Assembly (NCBI GenBank): GCA_039583875.1
Contig: CM077166.1
Coordinates: 89,278,564-89,342,563 of the forward strand
DNA length: 64,000 nt
Direction: 5' to 3'
Source of the DNA: Platanthera guangdongensis
Taxonomy: Eukaryota; Streptophyta; Magnoliopsida; Asparagales; Orchidaceae
Shown here: positions 1 through 11,850 of the stretch, in pieces
Position numbering within the stretch: position 1 is the stretch's first letter
How the letters are laid out: every line of letters begins with the position of its first letter
The notes under the pieces: model-generated
Database searches by the model: none
The model's input: the letters and a program-made list of their open reading frames with translations, nothing else
Told to the model about the DNA's origin: nothing
Program-made: the position numbers and the translations under genes

Positions 1-913
1 CATGGCCGGCCACAAAAACTACAAATCTCTTTGATCTTATTTCTCGAGACAGCATCAGGTTCCGGAGGGCTCTTCCCTCCACCGGACTTCCGCTTATCCT
101 TCCTCAACTGCCGACCTCTATTCTTGGCATTCTCAATGGCCTCAACCCTCAAGGTAGCTTCAACCACGCTGGCATAACTGACTGCTCCGTAGGCATTCGC
201 TAACTACTGAATGTCGCTTCTTAGTCCACCAGAAATCGCTTAACTCGGTCTGCTTCAACACTCACCAGACCAGGAGCAAACCGACTCAACTTACTAAACT
301 CAATCTCATACTCACTAACCGTGAGTTTCCTCTGCTTTAAATGAAGGAAGTCATTCATTAGCCAGTCCCGCTCGACTGAAGGCAGAAACTTACTTAACAA
401 CATCACCTTAAATGACTCCTAAGTGCATCCTGCCACCAAGCTCTCTTTCTCCCTCAGCCACCAGCTCTTTGCTAAGCCCTTGAGCTGATAGGCAGCGAGC
501 ATCACTCTTTGGTCGTCCGCAATCCCAGAGTAAGAGAACATCTCTTCAATAGAAATCAACCAGTCATCCAAAATCATGAAATCTGCTTGCCCATCATAAG
601 TAGGGGGCCTAAGCCGCTGGAACTGGGATATAAATGCCATCTCCGGTGGCACCACAACCAAAGGCACAGGAGGAGCAGGAGGAGCAGGAACAGCTACACC
701 CTCAGCGGGGTCCTGCACTCTCGGAGTCTGTCCTGCCACCACTGCTACAAGAGACTGAATGTGAGCCTGCATAGCCACTACCTGCCTCGATAAGGCCTCA
801 TTACTCTGCCGCAGGTTTTCTACCAACACCCCGCTCTGCGCTCCTGACGTCTCACCCTCAGATTGGGGGGTCGATCTCGTCGCAGGACGTCTCGCCATCC
901 TATAATCACACAA
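1..913 (-). pseudogene. gag: gypsy family A gag, decayed, cut by window edge
   Basis: Gag is the structural protein that packages Ty3/gypsy RNA into cytoplasmic particles. Reading down from the ATG at 913, the N-terminal ~75 residues are Ser/Gln/Pro-rich. A retrotransposon-gag core follows, with PPTYDG, then WLISIEEMF, then KSWW, then EYEIEFSKLSRFAP near 270. An in-frame TAG near 416 sits where gag cores usually have Trp. A one-base shift near 225 moves the frame, after which LANAYGAV..ASVVEATLRVEAIENAK is readable. At bases 1-25 the first two Cys of a zinc knuckle (CSFCGRP) run off the window. It lies downstream of its own leader, primer site and LTR. The gypsy assignment is firm; the clade is not determined. 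Stop plus frameshift make this copy non-functional as written. Confidence 0.85.
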
Positions 914-1560
914 GCTTTAGACAAAACCTAGCCCAACAGCTAGAACAAAACTACCCGGTACAGACAGACACACTTAAATATGAACTTCAACTGCAAAACT
1001 TGCTCTGGGAGTTGTTTTTACCATGATGATGTTATGCTTAATCTAAGATGGTCCACCACCATCATACTATCTCACGTTCCTAAACCATGAATGCATGTAT
1101 TTGTATTCTGTTTGACTCAAAACCATGCGTGTACATATGTCATCATGCAAATCTTTAGCTTGACATGTTGTGCTTATGAAATGTTATGCTATGCATGATG
1201 TGCTATGCATTTTAAAAAGGCCTTAATGCAAGCCATGGGCGGCGTACACATGAAAATGTTATGTACCCCATACTACATAACATTCTCATGCAACAAAAAA
1301 AAACGTGCTAGCCGCATTCATGTGGTGAGGTTATACATCCCATCCTACATAACCCTCACATGTTGCCTCCTATGGTGGATCCATATACAAACACATATTA
1401 TGCATCCCATACTACATAATATGCCCCGTATACTTCTTCATGCTCATGAGTGTAGTGTTTGTGCTTCAGCCAAGACATGCTGATGACATATCAGTGTGTG
1501 TATGATATAGAGCTAAACCACTAATGCAAACCAGGGAAAGGTTGCCCGACCATTTGTCAA
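914..1560 (-). other. 5' leader of gypsy element A
   Basis: Untranslated leader between primer site and gag ATG, about 650 bases. It holds no credible ORF. Three imperfect copies of a segment containing CATCCCATACTACATAA are spaced about 65-75 bases apart between 1265 and 1425. I see nothing else in it. Confidence 0.6.
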
Positions 1561-1580
1561 GCAACCTCCCTCTGATACCA
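1561..1580 (-). promoter_or_regulatory. primer binding site of gypsy A
   Basis: On the minus strand TGGTATCAGAGGGAGG begins two bases inside the LTR edge at 1583. It matches the TGGTATCAGAG core complementary to the 3' end of plant initiator Met-tRNA, which primes minus-strand DNA synthesis. It fixes the element orientation as minus and the LTR to its right as the 5' LTR. Confidence 0.9.
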
Positions 1581-2518
1581 ACTGTCACAACCCGCATTTT
1601 CTCCACGAGTACATTGCATCAGAGTAAGGGAAAATATGTGTTGTGATGCCACGTCGTGCAGGGGATAACTGCATACGTTCAGGCAAAACTCCAGACTTAG
1701 ATTTTAAGGAAAATCATAGATTAATGTGAAGGAAAACCAGTTACGTTTAATGGTCGTATCCCTCGACACGGTGGATTAGCTAGTCCACAATTAAAAATAT
1801 ATTTGTACGCAGCGGAAAATACTTTTGGTTAAATTGAGTTGACATCCTAAAAGAGCATAAGTGTCCCCGAGGGACGACTCATGGTATGCACGACTCTAAG
1901 GTTAGTACATTATATAAAAATGTAGTTCTTTTACGCTAGAGGAAAAGTAGTGATTTGGTTTTATAAATATGACATGCATGAGATACATATAGTAATGCTT
2001 TTAGGGTTTAAAAATATCTAACATGCATCTAGCATAAAACATTCCCAGAAGCAAGTAAACAACCACAAATAGGCAAAAAATAGCAGTTTAAGTTCATATC
2101 CAGCATCGCAAGAAGCCACCAGTGGGCGTCAACAACCTGACACGAACCCACTGGTGAGTATGCATGTCTATACAGAAAGGTAAAATAAATACCTCACAAG
2201 GATCAAGGATCAGCTACCTCAGCTACCCAAGAGGCCACAAGCAAGCCCCTCCAAAAGAACAAGCCGATGAACTGGCTACAACCTGGACCTGAGGAATTCA
2301 AGAAAAGAACACCTCAGCAAAAAAATAATTACAAAGGTGAATAGAGCATTAGATTTATGAGCATATAAGAAGGGTTTACCAACCCGGCAACAAAATGCTA
2401 TCAGCAAAAGAAAGGACATGACAGCAAGAAAAGAGTACTGTCTAATGAACAGTAAAGCACATCAAGTGTGAGTACCAAAAGCAACATGCACTACACAAGA
2501 GCCTGCAATAGCAACATG

Positions 2519-2545
2519 ACATATATATATATATATATATATATA
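2519..2545. repeat. TA microsatellite, left of Helitron
   Basis: About 13 TA units directly left of the Helitron 3' terminus. The solo LTR has only a short TA-rich stretch (CATATACATATGCC) here, so the run was the landing site and probably expanded. Confidence 0.85.
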
Positions 2546-2556
2546 CAAGCAGTCGT

Positions 2557-2574
2557 GCACGGGAGACCCCGTGC
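2557..2574 (-). other. Helitron 3' terminal hairpin
   Basis: GCACGGG (2557-2563) and CCCGTGC (2568-2574) form a perfect 7-bp stem with a 4-base loop, 11 bases from the element end at 2546. Helitron 3' ends carry such a hairpin about 10-12 bases from the terminus. Confidence 0.8.
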
Positions 2575-2576
2575 GG

Positions 2577-2935
2577 GCAACATTTGTCGTGGGTACGACA
2601 TTTGTCGAGGGGGCGACATTTGTCGTGGGGGAGACATTTGTTGTGGGTGCGACATTTGTCGTGGGGGAGACATTCGTCGTGGGTGCGACATTCATCGTGG
2701 GTGCGACATTTGTCGAGGAGGCGACATTGGTCGTGAGGGTGACATTGGTCGTGGGGTCGGGTGAAGCGACATTGGTCGTGCGGGCGACATTGGTCGTGGG
2801 AGGCAATATTGATCGTGGACGACTACATTGGTCGTGGGCGGCGACATTGGTCGGGGGCTGCGACATTGGTCGGGGGCGGCGACATTAGTCGGGGGAGGCG
2901 GCATTGGTTGGGGGTGGACGACATTGGTTGTTGGG
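2577..2935. repeat. ~18-bp minisatellite (GGGCGACATTTGTCGTGG) in Helitron
   Basis: About twenty imperfect tandem units, each with the short inverted repeat GCGACA..TGTCGT, start right next to the terminal hairpin. Units drift from ATTTGTCG to ATTGGTCG along the array. Long frames here (MSPPRQ-like or VVGATF-like repeats on either strand) are translations of the repeat and not proteins. Confidence 0.9.
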
Positions 2936-3150
2936 AGCAGGTGATGAGCAATAATATGTATCCTATGATTAATTATTTGGGGAGAGCCCTGTGTACTTTT
3001 TTATCCAAGTATGAATTCAACATATAAATTATTATATAACATAACTAACTGAAGGTGAAAAGAATGCATCCAACATAATTTTTAGAATTGTAACCATCAA
3101 ATATTATTTTGAATCCATTATTCCATCCAACTGAAAACATAACTAATAGT

Positions 3151-3355
3151 GAAGGTGATAAGAACGTGATAACGGGGATGAGCAAGATATACTAGGAAAG
3201 AAATGTCGATCGGAATACATGCTATTAAACACAACTATTAATGAAGCAGCACTTGAAGGTGATAATAACGTGATAATGGGGATAAGCAGGATATACTGGG
3301 AAGGAAATGTAGATCGCAATACTTGATATTAAACACAACTATTAATGTGGATATA
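3151..3355. repeat. 104-bp direct repeat, two copies, in Helitron
   Basis: Copy 1 begins GAAGGTGATAAGAACGTG at 3151; copy 2 begins GAAGGTGATAATAACGTG at 3255. They are clearly homologous with scattered substitutions. A third partial piece (GGATATACTGGGAAAG) follows. No function is inferred. Confidence 0.75.
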
Positions 3356-4728
3356 CTGGGAAAGAAAAGAGATTATTTGCATGTAATTATCCTGAAGCAA
3401 TACATGCTATTAATGAAGCAGCAGTTGAATCATTAAAAAGTATCTTAATGAAGCACAGTGAAGATCGTACCTCGTGCCCCGCGCGACAGAACTCCCGCTG
3501 CTCTCATTCTCCTGCCTTCAACACGCAATGAAGATCGGACCCTCAAGCTCGCTCGATGTCCTCTCGCTTGAAATATCCATGAACCGTCTGACACAACATA
3601 AAGTTCTTAATTCTAATCAAAATCCTCAATTTTGTTCAACTAAATCAACCCCCAAACCTATAGTGTTTCTATTCTAAAACCATCAAATGTATAAACACAA
3701 CTATTATGCATGTTTTATCGTGAAAACATAAACACATGAAGGATGGATCACCTTCTTTTGTTCAGGTTCAGCACTTCAATCACCCCCATCCCATTGAAAG
3801 TAAAGCTGTCTCATAATGACTGATCCTGCCATGTTATAATAAAATTTGCCGCACAAACCACATTTAAAAATGCAATACTGCAGCAATGGTTTACACACAT
3901 TGAGTACCAGAAATTATGAAAGCAACAAACAATCAAATAATTAATGCATTGAGATGGACAAAAAAAGATATAATGGCATAAGACCTAGAAAGAGAATAAG
4001 AAACAATTGATAATAACAAAGACATAGCATAAGAACATTAGAGGAATTGATATGTTGTGTATAACAGGAAATCCCCAAACTGTACATTCAGAACTTTGGC
4101 ATGGAGAAATGATCCTCTTTATCTCATGACTTAGTAAATTTCAACAAAAATCCGAAGTGGAGGCATGGAGATTCAACACTATATACCTCAAATTACAGTA
4201 TATTGATCCTTCTTGAGATCCATTAGAAAGCAGCACAACATGAACTGGAGAATGCATTTTATCTATTAATTTTAATGTTACCTGTTTCCCAATGCAAAAC
4301 CATAAAATTTGTTCTATAACAAAATTAGAACTTTGTACTTAGGAAATGAACCTCTTCTACCTCACGTCTCAGTAAATTTCAACAGAAATCCTTAGGAAGC
4401 AGCACAACATGACTAAAACAGAAGATAGAGAAGAAAAATAATAATCTCAACAAAACACAATAGGACTATGCATTGCTGGAACTATATTGGGATCTACTGA
4501 ACAATCAAAAAATCAAACACATAAGGGGCCATGAATTGATCAAATGCAAAACCATCAAATTGAGATCTAAGAAATGATCCAAATGGACAAATAAAATGCT
4601 AGCAAAAAATCAAACAAAAATAATACAAATGGACAACTAAAATGCTAGCAAAAAATCTTACAAATGGACAGGTAGAAATGGAATCAAGAACTGTAACAGT
4701 TGAATATCTAAGATGAGAAACCATGAAT

Positions 4729-4827
4729 TGAGATCAATTCCTTAATCTCGGCATCTGAAGCGCCATTCACCGGAAACTGGATTTTTCTATCAATATGGCC
4801 GGGCCTGAGCAGAGCTTGATGGAACAT
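4729..4827 (-). pseudogene. captured fragment of a 26S proteasome-type AAA-ATPase gene
   Basis: The minus-strand frame from 4827 reads LLRPGHIDRKIQFP followed by NGASDAEIKE. The first part is the second-region-of-homology motif of proteasome regulatory AAA ATPases (RPT family: ALLRPGRIDRKIEFP), where Arg residues act as arginine fingers. Here the first Arg of the usual GRIDR is His. NGAS-AEIK resembles the later AAA C-domain segment (NGASGAELK in RPT6-type subunits), so the intervening ~40 residues seem missing. The fragment is ~33 codons, flanked by non-coding DNA inside the Helitron, consistent with gene-fragment capture. Which RPT subunit is uncertain. Confidence 0.7.
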
Positions 4828-5254
4828 GTTCTTACATGCATTACATCAAATACCTTGAGGGCGTGAGAACATGGCAAAGCACAGTGTATGCAAAAAAGAA
4901 AAGGAATAGGAATTCAAAAATTTAAAACAAAAAATAGACCGCTGGCCAAGACTCTCTTGAATGGAAAACAAAAAGAAAAGAAATACAAAAACAAAATATA
5001 AAACTTACCAATAGTTATTGAGGGATTCGTAGTCGTTCAGGGATTCATAGCCATTGAGGGATTCAAAATCTAAAACTTACCTTCTTCACATTGTCGTTGA
5101 GGGATTCAGAGTCCAGCGGGTTGGGCGGCATGATTCCTCACTCCCGCAAATCTCTGTGAAGACAGATCGCTGCGAGAAAGTAATCAATAGCTGTAAAACA
5201 GTAAAAAGAACATCTCAAAACTCATTAAAGGGTGTGGTGTTGGCTAGGGATCCA

Positions 5255-5395
5255 GAAGCGGTGGATCTTACCGGAGGTTTGAAGGATGTCGTTGATGGAT
5301 CCACGAAGAAGAAGAGGCGAGTAAGGCTCGTCATTGTCGTCGGCCAAGAGAAAGGAAAGGAGCAGCAGCAGCCATCGCGGGAGGAGGACCGTGAA
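5255..5395 (-). other. possible captured first exon with signal-peptide-like frame
   Basis: One minus-strand frame reads PRWLLLLLSFLLADDNDEPYS, a hydrophobic run then acidic residues, and meets a donor-like CCG|GTAAGA near 5271. The neighbouring TCCTCC-rich sequence resembles a plant 5' UTR. No initiating ATG is clear in this frame and I do not recognise the protein. It could be chance coding in CTG/CTT-rich DNA. Confidence 0.25.
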
Positions 5396-5607
5396 GTCGC
5401 GGGAGGAGGAGGAACAGTAACGTGAAGTCGCGGGAGGGGAGGAATCGCGATGCCCTAGCTACGCAGAAGAAGAAGAAGAGGGGTATCGGGAAGAAGAAAT
5501 CACGAATCGCTTGAAGATGTAGAGTTTTTTACCGCTTGAAGATGGCGAGTAGACGAAGATGGCGAGGCTTGCGACGGGCTGCGACGGGCTTGTGGAATAA
5601 GCAAAAT

Positions 5608-5783
5608 ACCTGCGACGGGCTGCGACGGAGATGAAGATGTAGGCGCTGCGATGGGCTGCGACGGGCTGCCCTACCTGCGCAGAATAAGCAAGGAAACCTG
5701 CGACGGGCTGCGACGGAGATGAAGATGTAGGCGCTGCGATGGGCTGCGACGGGCTGCCCTACCTGCGCAGAATAAGCAAGGAA
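5608..5783. repeat. 88-bp tandem duplication in Helitron
   Basis: Two head-to-tail copies (5608-5695 and 5696-5783) beginning ACCTGCGACGGGCTGCGACG, nearly identical, rich in the sub-motif TGCGACGGGC. A partial third copy precedes at about 5570. Confidence 0.85.
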
Positions 5784-5960
5784 AAGCCGGGTATCGGGAT
5801 TTTATGGCGGATGAACAGTGCAGTTATATTTTAATTAATCGCTAATCTAGCCGAAAGACCAAAATACCCCCTAGTTAACCCATCAAAACCGATTTTTTGA
5901 GGGCATTTTGGTCCACTGAATGTTACACCATGAGGGATTAGGCCTTTCCTTATAGTATAA

Positions 5961-6063
<103 letters not shown>

Positions 6064-6492
6064 AAAAGAAATAGCCATAGAATAGGAAAGGAACTAATAG
6101 TCCTAACACGTGGGTTAATGGCAGTGGTCAAAACATGGATCTGAATACATAACCAAAAACAGATCCAAAAAGGGCTAAGGGGTCAAACATTTGCAGCACT
6201 AGGGTCCCACACACGCCAACCCAAACCGGGGCAAAAGGCGGTGGCCACAGCTCTCGACATAAAACCACCCCTCTAGAGGCCACCAAAACTCCACCACCTG
6301 CCACAACCCAAGAGTCGGCATACACAAACTAGCCGAACAACCATTACCCCTCCCCTATGGAAAAGTCACACTAACAATCCTAAAGAAACACACGAACCCA
6401 AGGCGAACACGTCAGGTTCAACCGATGCGGCCTTGCACGCCTAACCCGAACTAACTCCGAGCCTTACCTACCCCAAAACCAGCACGACAACA

Positions 6493-6815
6493 GGTTTCGA
6501 CACAATGTGTCGACACCACAACAGGCTGGTGTCGACACAAGGTGTCGACACCACAACAGCCGGTGTTGACACAAGGTGTCGACACTACTACGGCCGGTGT
6601 CGACACAAGGTGTCGACACTACTGCTGGCCGGTGTCTACACAAGGTCTCGACACCCCGACTGGCCGGTGTCGACACAAGGTGTCGACACCCCGACTGGCC
6701 GGTGTCGACACAAGGTGTCGACACCCCGAATGGCCGGTGTCGACACAAAGTGTCGACACCCCGACTGGCCGGTGTCGACACAAATTGTCGACACCCCGTC
6801 TGGCCAGTGCCGACT
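6493..6815. repeat. GTGTCGACAC palindrome array in LTR A, 35-bp unit
   Basis: Pairs of the perfect palindrome GTGTCGACAC separated by AA and then by an ~11-base spacer such as CCCGACTGGCC give a 35-bp period (for example 6666 to 6701). About nine units. All six frames stay open across it because the unit lacks stops. The solo LTR has the homologous, larger array. Confidence 0.95.
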
Positions 6816-7789
6816 CTGACTTAACACTGGCGCCAAACCTAGCAACCAACCAAAACAAGAACAAGACGCCTCTCTAAAACTCATTATCTATCAGCAATTG
6901 CTAACTACTCAACTCGAACCATACCAAATCCATCCCTATCAGACACATTCTCTCAAGAAAATAGAGATTTAACTGGAACTTCTCTACACTAACAACAGTA
7001 TAATTAGGGACGAATCCTAGAGTACACCTACGATCTAAGCAGGAGAGATATAAAATTTAATCAAGAAGGAAATAAGGATTAGGCTTGGCAAGGACGAGGG
7101 AGCATCACTTGCCTCAATACCAGCAAAGCTTGGTCGGCCACTCCCCTCACTCTCGGATCTAGTCGCAGAGCACCAAGCCGAGGAATTGAAGGAATGCAGA
7201 TCCAAGCGAGAGCAATCCAGATCCACTCTCGAAATCGAATTTCGACCGCTAAATCTCCAGGAATCGGCGTCAGAAGGCTAGGGTAGTCCGACAGTTCTCT
7301 TCCTCTCGTACAGGCGGCTGCTTCTTCCAAAAAGAGACAATGAAAAGGGACAATGAACCGAGCCCTAATTTGTAACCTAAGGCTATTTAAAAGCATCAGT
7401 TTTAATAATAAACAAATCAATACATATTAATTACTTACTTGCAATATCAAAACGACGTGAGAACCGAAATATCTAGGAAATTGATGAAATTCACATCGCA
7501 GCTAAAAACCCACGCTACAAACACAACTGCGAAGTTGAAATTAGCATTCGACGAACAAAACTCGGGATATCACCACCCGAAGCCAAAACACAAGCATTCA
7601 CTAAGAGGCCCAACCGAGTCACCAAACAGACTCCGGCTAGCTGGGGAATCTTGCTAACAGGCTACAATTAGGCTACACAAGGAACCCTAAGAGCTAAGAC
7701 CACGCTCTACAACGGCGAAAAGCCGGAAATACGTCATCGTAACGCCAGCCAAAGATCAAACAAAACACAGAAAAACCGGGGGCGTTACA

Positions 7790-8689
7790 GGGATTCACGT
7801 AGAATGTGCCCAGGTTTTCTGCATCCAAAAAAACAATCTCCTTGGTAGGAGTCTTGTCATATCTTGGGTTGTCATCATTCTTGGATGACCTTCTTCTAAA
7901 GCCTTTCTTGGCTATTTTATAAAATCTTTTAGCCAACAAGCTCAATAATTCTCCATTGGATGGAAGATCTTCTGATTCTTCTGTTGCTTTGAAAGCAATG
8001 TTGTGGTCCTTCCTTGATGATGTGCAAGCCTTCTGTTCTGTAGCCTCCCTTATCTTGATCAACTGCTCATAAGGCTTGAGCTTGGCAAGGAGAGATTCTG
8101 TTGAAATCTCATTTAGAATTCTGGCCTCCTTAATTGTCCATATCCTGGAATCCTAAGTGCTGGGGAAGCACATTATGATTATGTCATTTATCTCAGTTAA
8201 TGAGATGTCCTTGTACATGGTTCTCAGTTCATTTATGATGACACTGAGTCTATTGTACATATCAACAATAGTCTCTGATTACTCCTTCTTGAAATTTTCA
8301 TACTGTGATATAAGGAGGGATCTCCTGTCTTTTCTTTCATCAGATGAACCAGCAACTATTGGGTTTAGTGAGTCCCAAATAGCATTTGCATAGGTGCACT
8401 CAGCCACCTTCTAAAAGATGCCATCTGACAATGTTTGTGCCAAAATATTCATTTCTTTGGCATCAGCCATCTTGGCTTTATTTTGAGCATCAATTCACTC
8501 AGGTGGTTGAACTGCTGAAGTACTTGTTTAAGTAGCAGCTGTAGGTTGAGGGGGATCTGTCAAAATAGAATTAAAAATGTCCTCATCAATAATGTTCATA
8601 TAAAGATTGATTCTTGTCTTGCAGAGTGCAAATTTATTCAAGTTGCACACATGAGGTCTGGTGCTAGAATATTCCTTATTTTATGCCAT
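7790..8689 (-). pseudogene. gag: copia J gag, truncated at its zinc knuckle by gypsy A
   Basis: The minus frame starts at the ATG at 8689. It then shows NLNKFAL, LYMNIID, ILAQTLSDGIF, SDERKDRRS, SQYENFKKE, LLSLLAKRFYK and a final Cys-x-Gly-Cys-Arg-Lys-Pro-Gly-His at about 7800-7850. These match gag of B and E in this window. Several stops and at least one frameshift (a T-run near 7835) break it. LTR A begins at 7789, inside the CCHC knuckle, so the second half of gag and all of pol lie beyond A, outside the window. The leader (8690-8766) precedes it. Confidence 0.85.
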
Positions 8690-8767
8690 GCTGTAAATAA
8701 GAGGCTAGAGAGAAAAAGATCTATCAAAGGATCCTGATTCAGATGTAAGTCTGTGAAACCAAAGTAA

Positions 8768-8787
8768 CATGTCCCTCTGATACCAAT
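8768..8787 (-). promoter_or_regulatory. primer binding site of copia J
   Basis: The minus strand reads ATTGGTATCAGAGGGACATG directly after the LTR end at 8788. The initiator Met-tRNA core TGGTATCAGAG is intact. Confidence 0.88.
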
Positions 8788-10365
8788 TGAAGGATGGTAA
8801 AAGCTTTACCACCTGAGGGGATAGATCTACTTAACTCTAGAGGGGGTGAATAGAGTATTTTAGAAACTTAATTTTTTTTATAGCGGGATTAAAAAAGTGA
8901 TAAATATATCTGAAGAGAGTGCAGGAAAGAAAAACTAACTAACATAGCACACAACACACAACAATAAGAAAACAGATAACAATCCACACGACACAAGAAA
9001 TTTATAATGGTTCCCCTAAACTTGGGTACATCCCCTCTTCTACCACCCTGGTAGGAATCCACTACAGGTTTTTGATCAGGTGCCCTTTCACAAATAGGTT
9101 TTTGATCAGGTGCTCTGTCACCACAAGATCTATTTGAAGGGAGATCTCATAACCCTTTAGGCTTTTGATCAGGTGCCAAAAAACCAAGCTAAGTCTTTTG
9201 ATAAGGAGACTTAAGAACAAGTTGGTTAACTTTTGAAGGGAGTTAAAACCCTGTGTACAGTGGGGTGAAAAGAATGTTGATATTGTCTTCTCTTTCTCAA
9301 AAGCAACTGAGAAGACTAGTGGATTGCTTGATGATGTCAAACCTCCCGCTGAGATGAATATTGTTCAGGAATTTTCTGGAATCTTTTCAGGGTTTAGGGC
9401 TTCAATATTTTGAAGATGTTAAGAAGCTTTTGTTCTGATATTGAATAGTTGTCCCTTGAAAAGCTCTGAAGCTGATGATGAAGAACTCTGTGAGATTCTC
9501 TATAAGACTTGTATCGGTTGTTGTGTCTCAGTGAAAAAATATCTATGTCTATTCTCTTCCTTATTCTTCTGAGTGTTGTTTTGAAAACAGTCCTTTTATC
9601 ATCCTGCAGAATTTCTATCTCTGAATAAGAATTCTTCTCCATGATTAATTGCTGAAATCTTGGAACTTGGACAAACGGCTAGAAGGGCAATAAAGTAATT
9701 CCTTAACTGTCCCAGTTATTAAGCCGAATATTAACTCTGTGAAATCCACTAATTAATGTTGCCAATGAACGACTATATTCATAAGAATATATGCAATTAA
9801 TTACTTAGAGTAATATAGGCAATAATATATTATATAAGCCTTGGTCAATCCAAAAATTAACTACAGAGAAGTGAAATAAAAAACTGACAGAAATCATCGA
9901 GCACAGAACAGATTTTGTCTATTTGAACTCCAAGTTTGTCAAGCTGAGAAATCGTCTTTGTAGAGCTGAGATCAGAGAAACTTAATTTGGAAGAATAATT
10001 TGTCAAAGCTGTGCTCCAAGTTCATCGACCATAGATTGAAGTTCGCGACCTGAGAACTTGAGAGAAGGGAGGAGATCGTCGACCGGAGCTATAAGTTCAT
10101 TGAGCTCAAATTAGAGTCGGGACTCTGAGTACATCGATCTTTGATCGACAATCGTCGAGCTGAGTTCGAAGAACTTCGAACTGATTCTCTGAACTCTTAA
10201 TAACTGCCATTCTTCTAAGTCTAGATCTCTGATTTCTTCTGAGGTATGGATCAAAGATTGACTAACATAGTCAGACTAACCTACACCTAGAAATGACCCT
10301 AGTCTATACATGAAGGGTCAACAACCTAATTGGGAACCTAGCCCAAATCCAAACTACGGATCCCA
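8788..10365 (-). repeat. 5' LTR of copia J
   Basis: The primer-side edge is certain (TGAAGGATGG, 8788). The outer edge is placed at CGGATCCCA (10365), because the minus strand there reads TGGGATCC..GTTTGGATTTGGGCTAGG, aligned to the start of LTR B (TGTTGGATC..GTTTGGATTTGGGCTAGG). The first bases deviate from TGTTGG, so the edge may be off by a few bases. About 1.58 kb, against 1.52 kb for B and E. The internal order matches E: GGGGGTGAATAG near the primer side, GTACATCC, CCTGATCAAAA repeats, then the TCGA-type motif cluster (10015-10185). TATATAA on the minus strand near 9830 could be the TATA box. Confidence 0.82.
10015..10185. repeat. TCGTCGA / TCGACGA motif cluster in LTR J
   Basis: Repeated GATCGTCGACC, ATCGTCGAGC, TTCGAAGAAC and decayed forms such as TCATCGACC. 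Seen from the LTR 5' end (10365) it lies at about +180 to +350. Confidence 0.8.
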
Positions 10366-11362
10366 TAGGGAAGTCGAAATCTAAACAAAATGGTCGAAAT
10401 AGAGGTTAGGCCAAAAACACTTACTAGAAAAACTCAAGTAATGGGGAAGATTGTACAACGATGACGTAGCTCTCGGTGAGAGCTTTCATGATCTACGATC
10501 GGTTCAAGATTTTGAGCACTAGAGCACCTTTGGGGGCCACCAGAAGAGTTGCGGAAGAACTTTCTCTCTCTCGCTCACGCCTCTCTGGTTCGGGAAGGAG
10601 GAAGAAAATAGGCCTTTAATGAAGAGGAGAAAGAAGAAGTGTGTGTATATATATATATATATATTACAAATATATTATTAAAATAATTACACTTATAATA
10701 TCTATATCTTTAAAGATGCAAAAACGTTCATAAAGGACCAGCCGAACCGGAAATTTCGCGAGGTGGACTATGGATTTCTTGAGACAACTAGAATTTACGA
10801 GAAGGGCTTCTAATTTCTCGAGTGCAGATCAGATCACTCGGGAATAGATATGGATTTTCTCAAGCACAGGTAGAAAGGTACTCGGGAACAAGTGGAAAAG
10901 TACTCGAGAATAACAAGTCATGCCTCGAGAAGAAGATGAAGCTTTCTTGAGAATAAGATGAAGCTTTCTCGAGAACAAGTAGCAACATTTCTCGAGTATA
11001 GAAGATTACTCGAGAACTGACGAGGACTTCTCGAGAACTAAAGAAGGTAAGCTCAGGAACTAAGTAAAAATTTCTCGAGACGAAGCAAAGCTTCCCCAAA
11101 ACAAGACATCATTTCTCGAGAAGGAGTATAGAATTCTTGGGAACAACTCCCAGATTCTCGAGAAATGAGGCTGGTCATCACGAGTACAATGCAGGGTTCC
11201 AAGAACAAAGCTAAAAAATATCAAAAATTCAGATTTGACTAAAATTCTGGGATAAATTGTTGACTCTACGAATATATCAACGAAGACAAAACTAGAATCT
11301 GATTTACCATTCTTGAGACAATATCATCAAATGCATACATAAGCAAAAATCATCAAAAAGAT
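10366..11362. other. unclassified LTR-like relic with CTCGAG array
   Basis: One kb between the J LTR and the B LTR with no coding frame I accept. It has a short TA run at about 10645 and, from 10790 to 11165, about ten CTCGAG cores in contexts such as TTTCTCGAGAAC plus decayed TTCTTGAGA forms. The palindromic cluster resembles those in the U3 of neighbouring LTRs, so it is probably part of another LTR, but I cannot place its ends. Confidence 0.5.
10790..11165. repeat. TTCTCGAGAA palindrome cluster
   Basis: The perfect palindrome TTCTCGAGAA and near variants recur irregularly every ~20-45 bases. The core is CTCGAG, unlike the GTCGAC and GACGAT cores of neighbouring elements. Confidence 0.85.
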
Positions 11363-11564
11363 TGTTGGATCTCTAGTTTGGATTTGGGCTAGGTTCACTA
11401 ATTAGGATAAGTTTGACCCACATTATATAGCCAGGGTCAATTCTATAAGTCCTAGAGTTTAGGCTAGTCATTAGGTTCAACCTTCCTGGACTAGCCAGCA
11501 GAAGACTTCAGTAGACTCAGACTTAGAAGAATTCAAATTTCAAAATTTTCAGTTCGAAATTCTT

Positions 11565-11850
11565 CGAACTCAGCTCGACGATCGTCGATCGCAGAACGAT
11601 GAACTCAGAGTTATTTCTCTGAGTTGAGCTCGACGATATTCGACCTCAGGTCGACGATCTCCTCATTTAGACAGATTCTCTGCTCGACGAACTTGGTGCG
11701 CAGATTTGGCAAGACATTTCCAGAATGCAGTTCGCTGGGCATAGGTCGACGAACATGAATTATAAGCTCAACGAACTTGAAACTCCTGTTGACGAATTCT
11801 GTTCAGAGCTCGACAAATTCTATCCTGAGCCAAACTTAGCAGTTTCCCTT
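11565..11850. repeat. TCGACGA motif cluster in LTR B
   Basis: AGCTCGACGATCGTCGATCG, GAGCTCGACGATATTCGACC, GTCGACGAAC and variants, +200 to +490 in the LTR and about 250 bases upstream of the TATA box. Some units carry TG/CA in place of CG, as expected from methylcytosine decay. Confidence 0.85.

Noticed and set aside
1205..1483. 92-codon plus-strand ORF in the leader of A
   Set aside because: It lies antisense in the untranslated leader, shows no domain and has no counterpart elsewhere.
2462..3027. Repeat proteins rich in TTNVAP or FVVGAT
   Set aside because: Translations of the 18-bp Helitron minisatellite.
6464..6884. Overlapping ORFs and a CRISPR-like look (regular repeats with spacers)
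   Set aside because: Regular 35-bp palindromic minisatellite inside a plant LTR; spacers are near-identical, there are no cas genes, and the genome is a eukaryote.
7035..7420. Minus-strand ORFs of ~60-110 codons near the end of LTR A
   Set aside because: Homologous stretch in the solo LTR (30708-31014) is open only in part and in shifted frames; best seen as LTR sequence, though a short LTR transcript ORF cannot be excluded.
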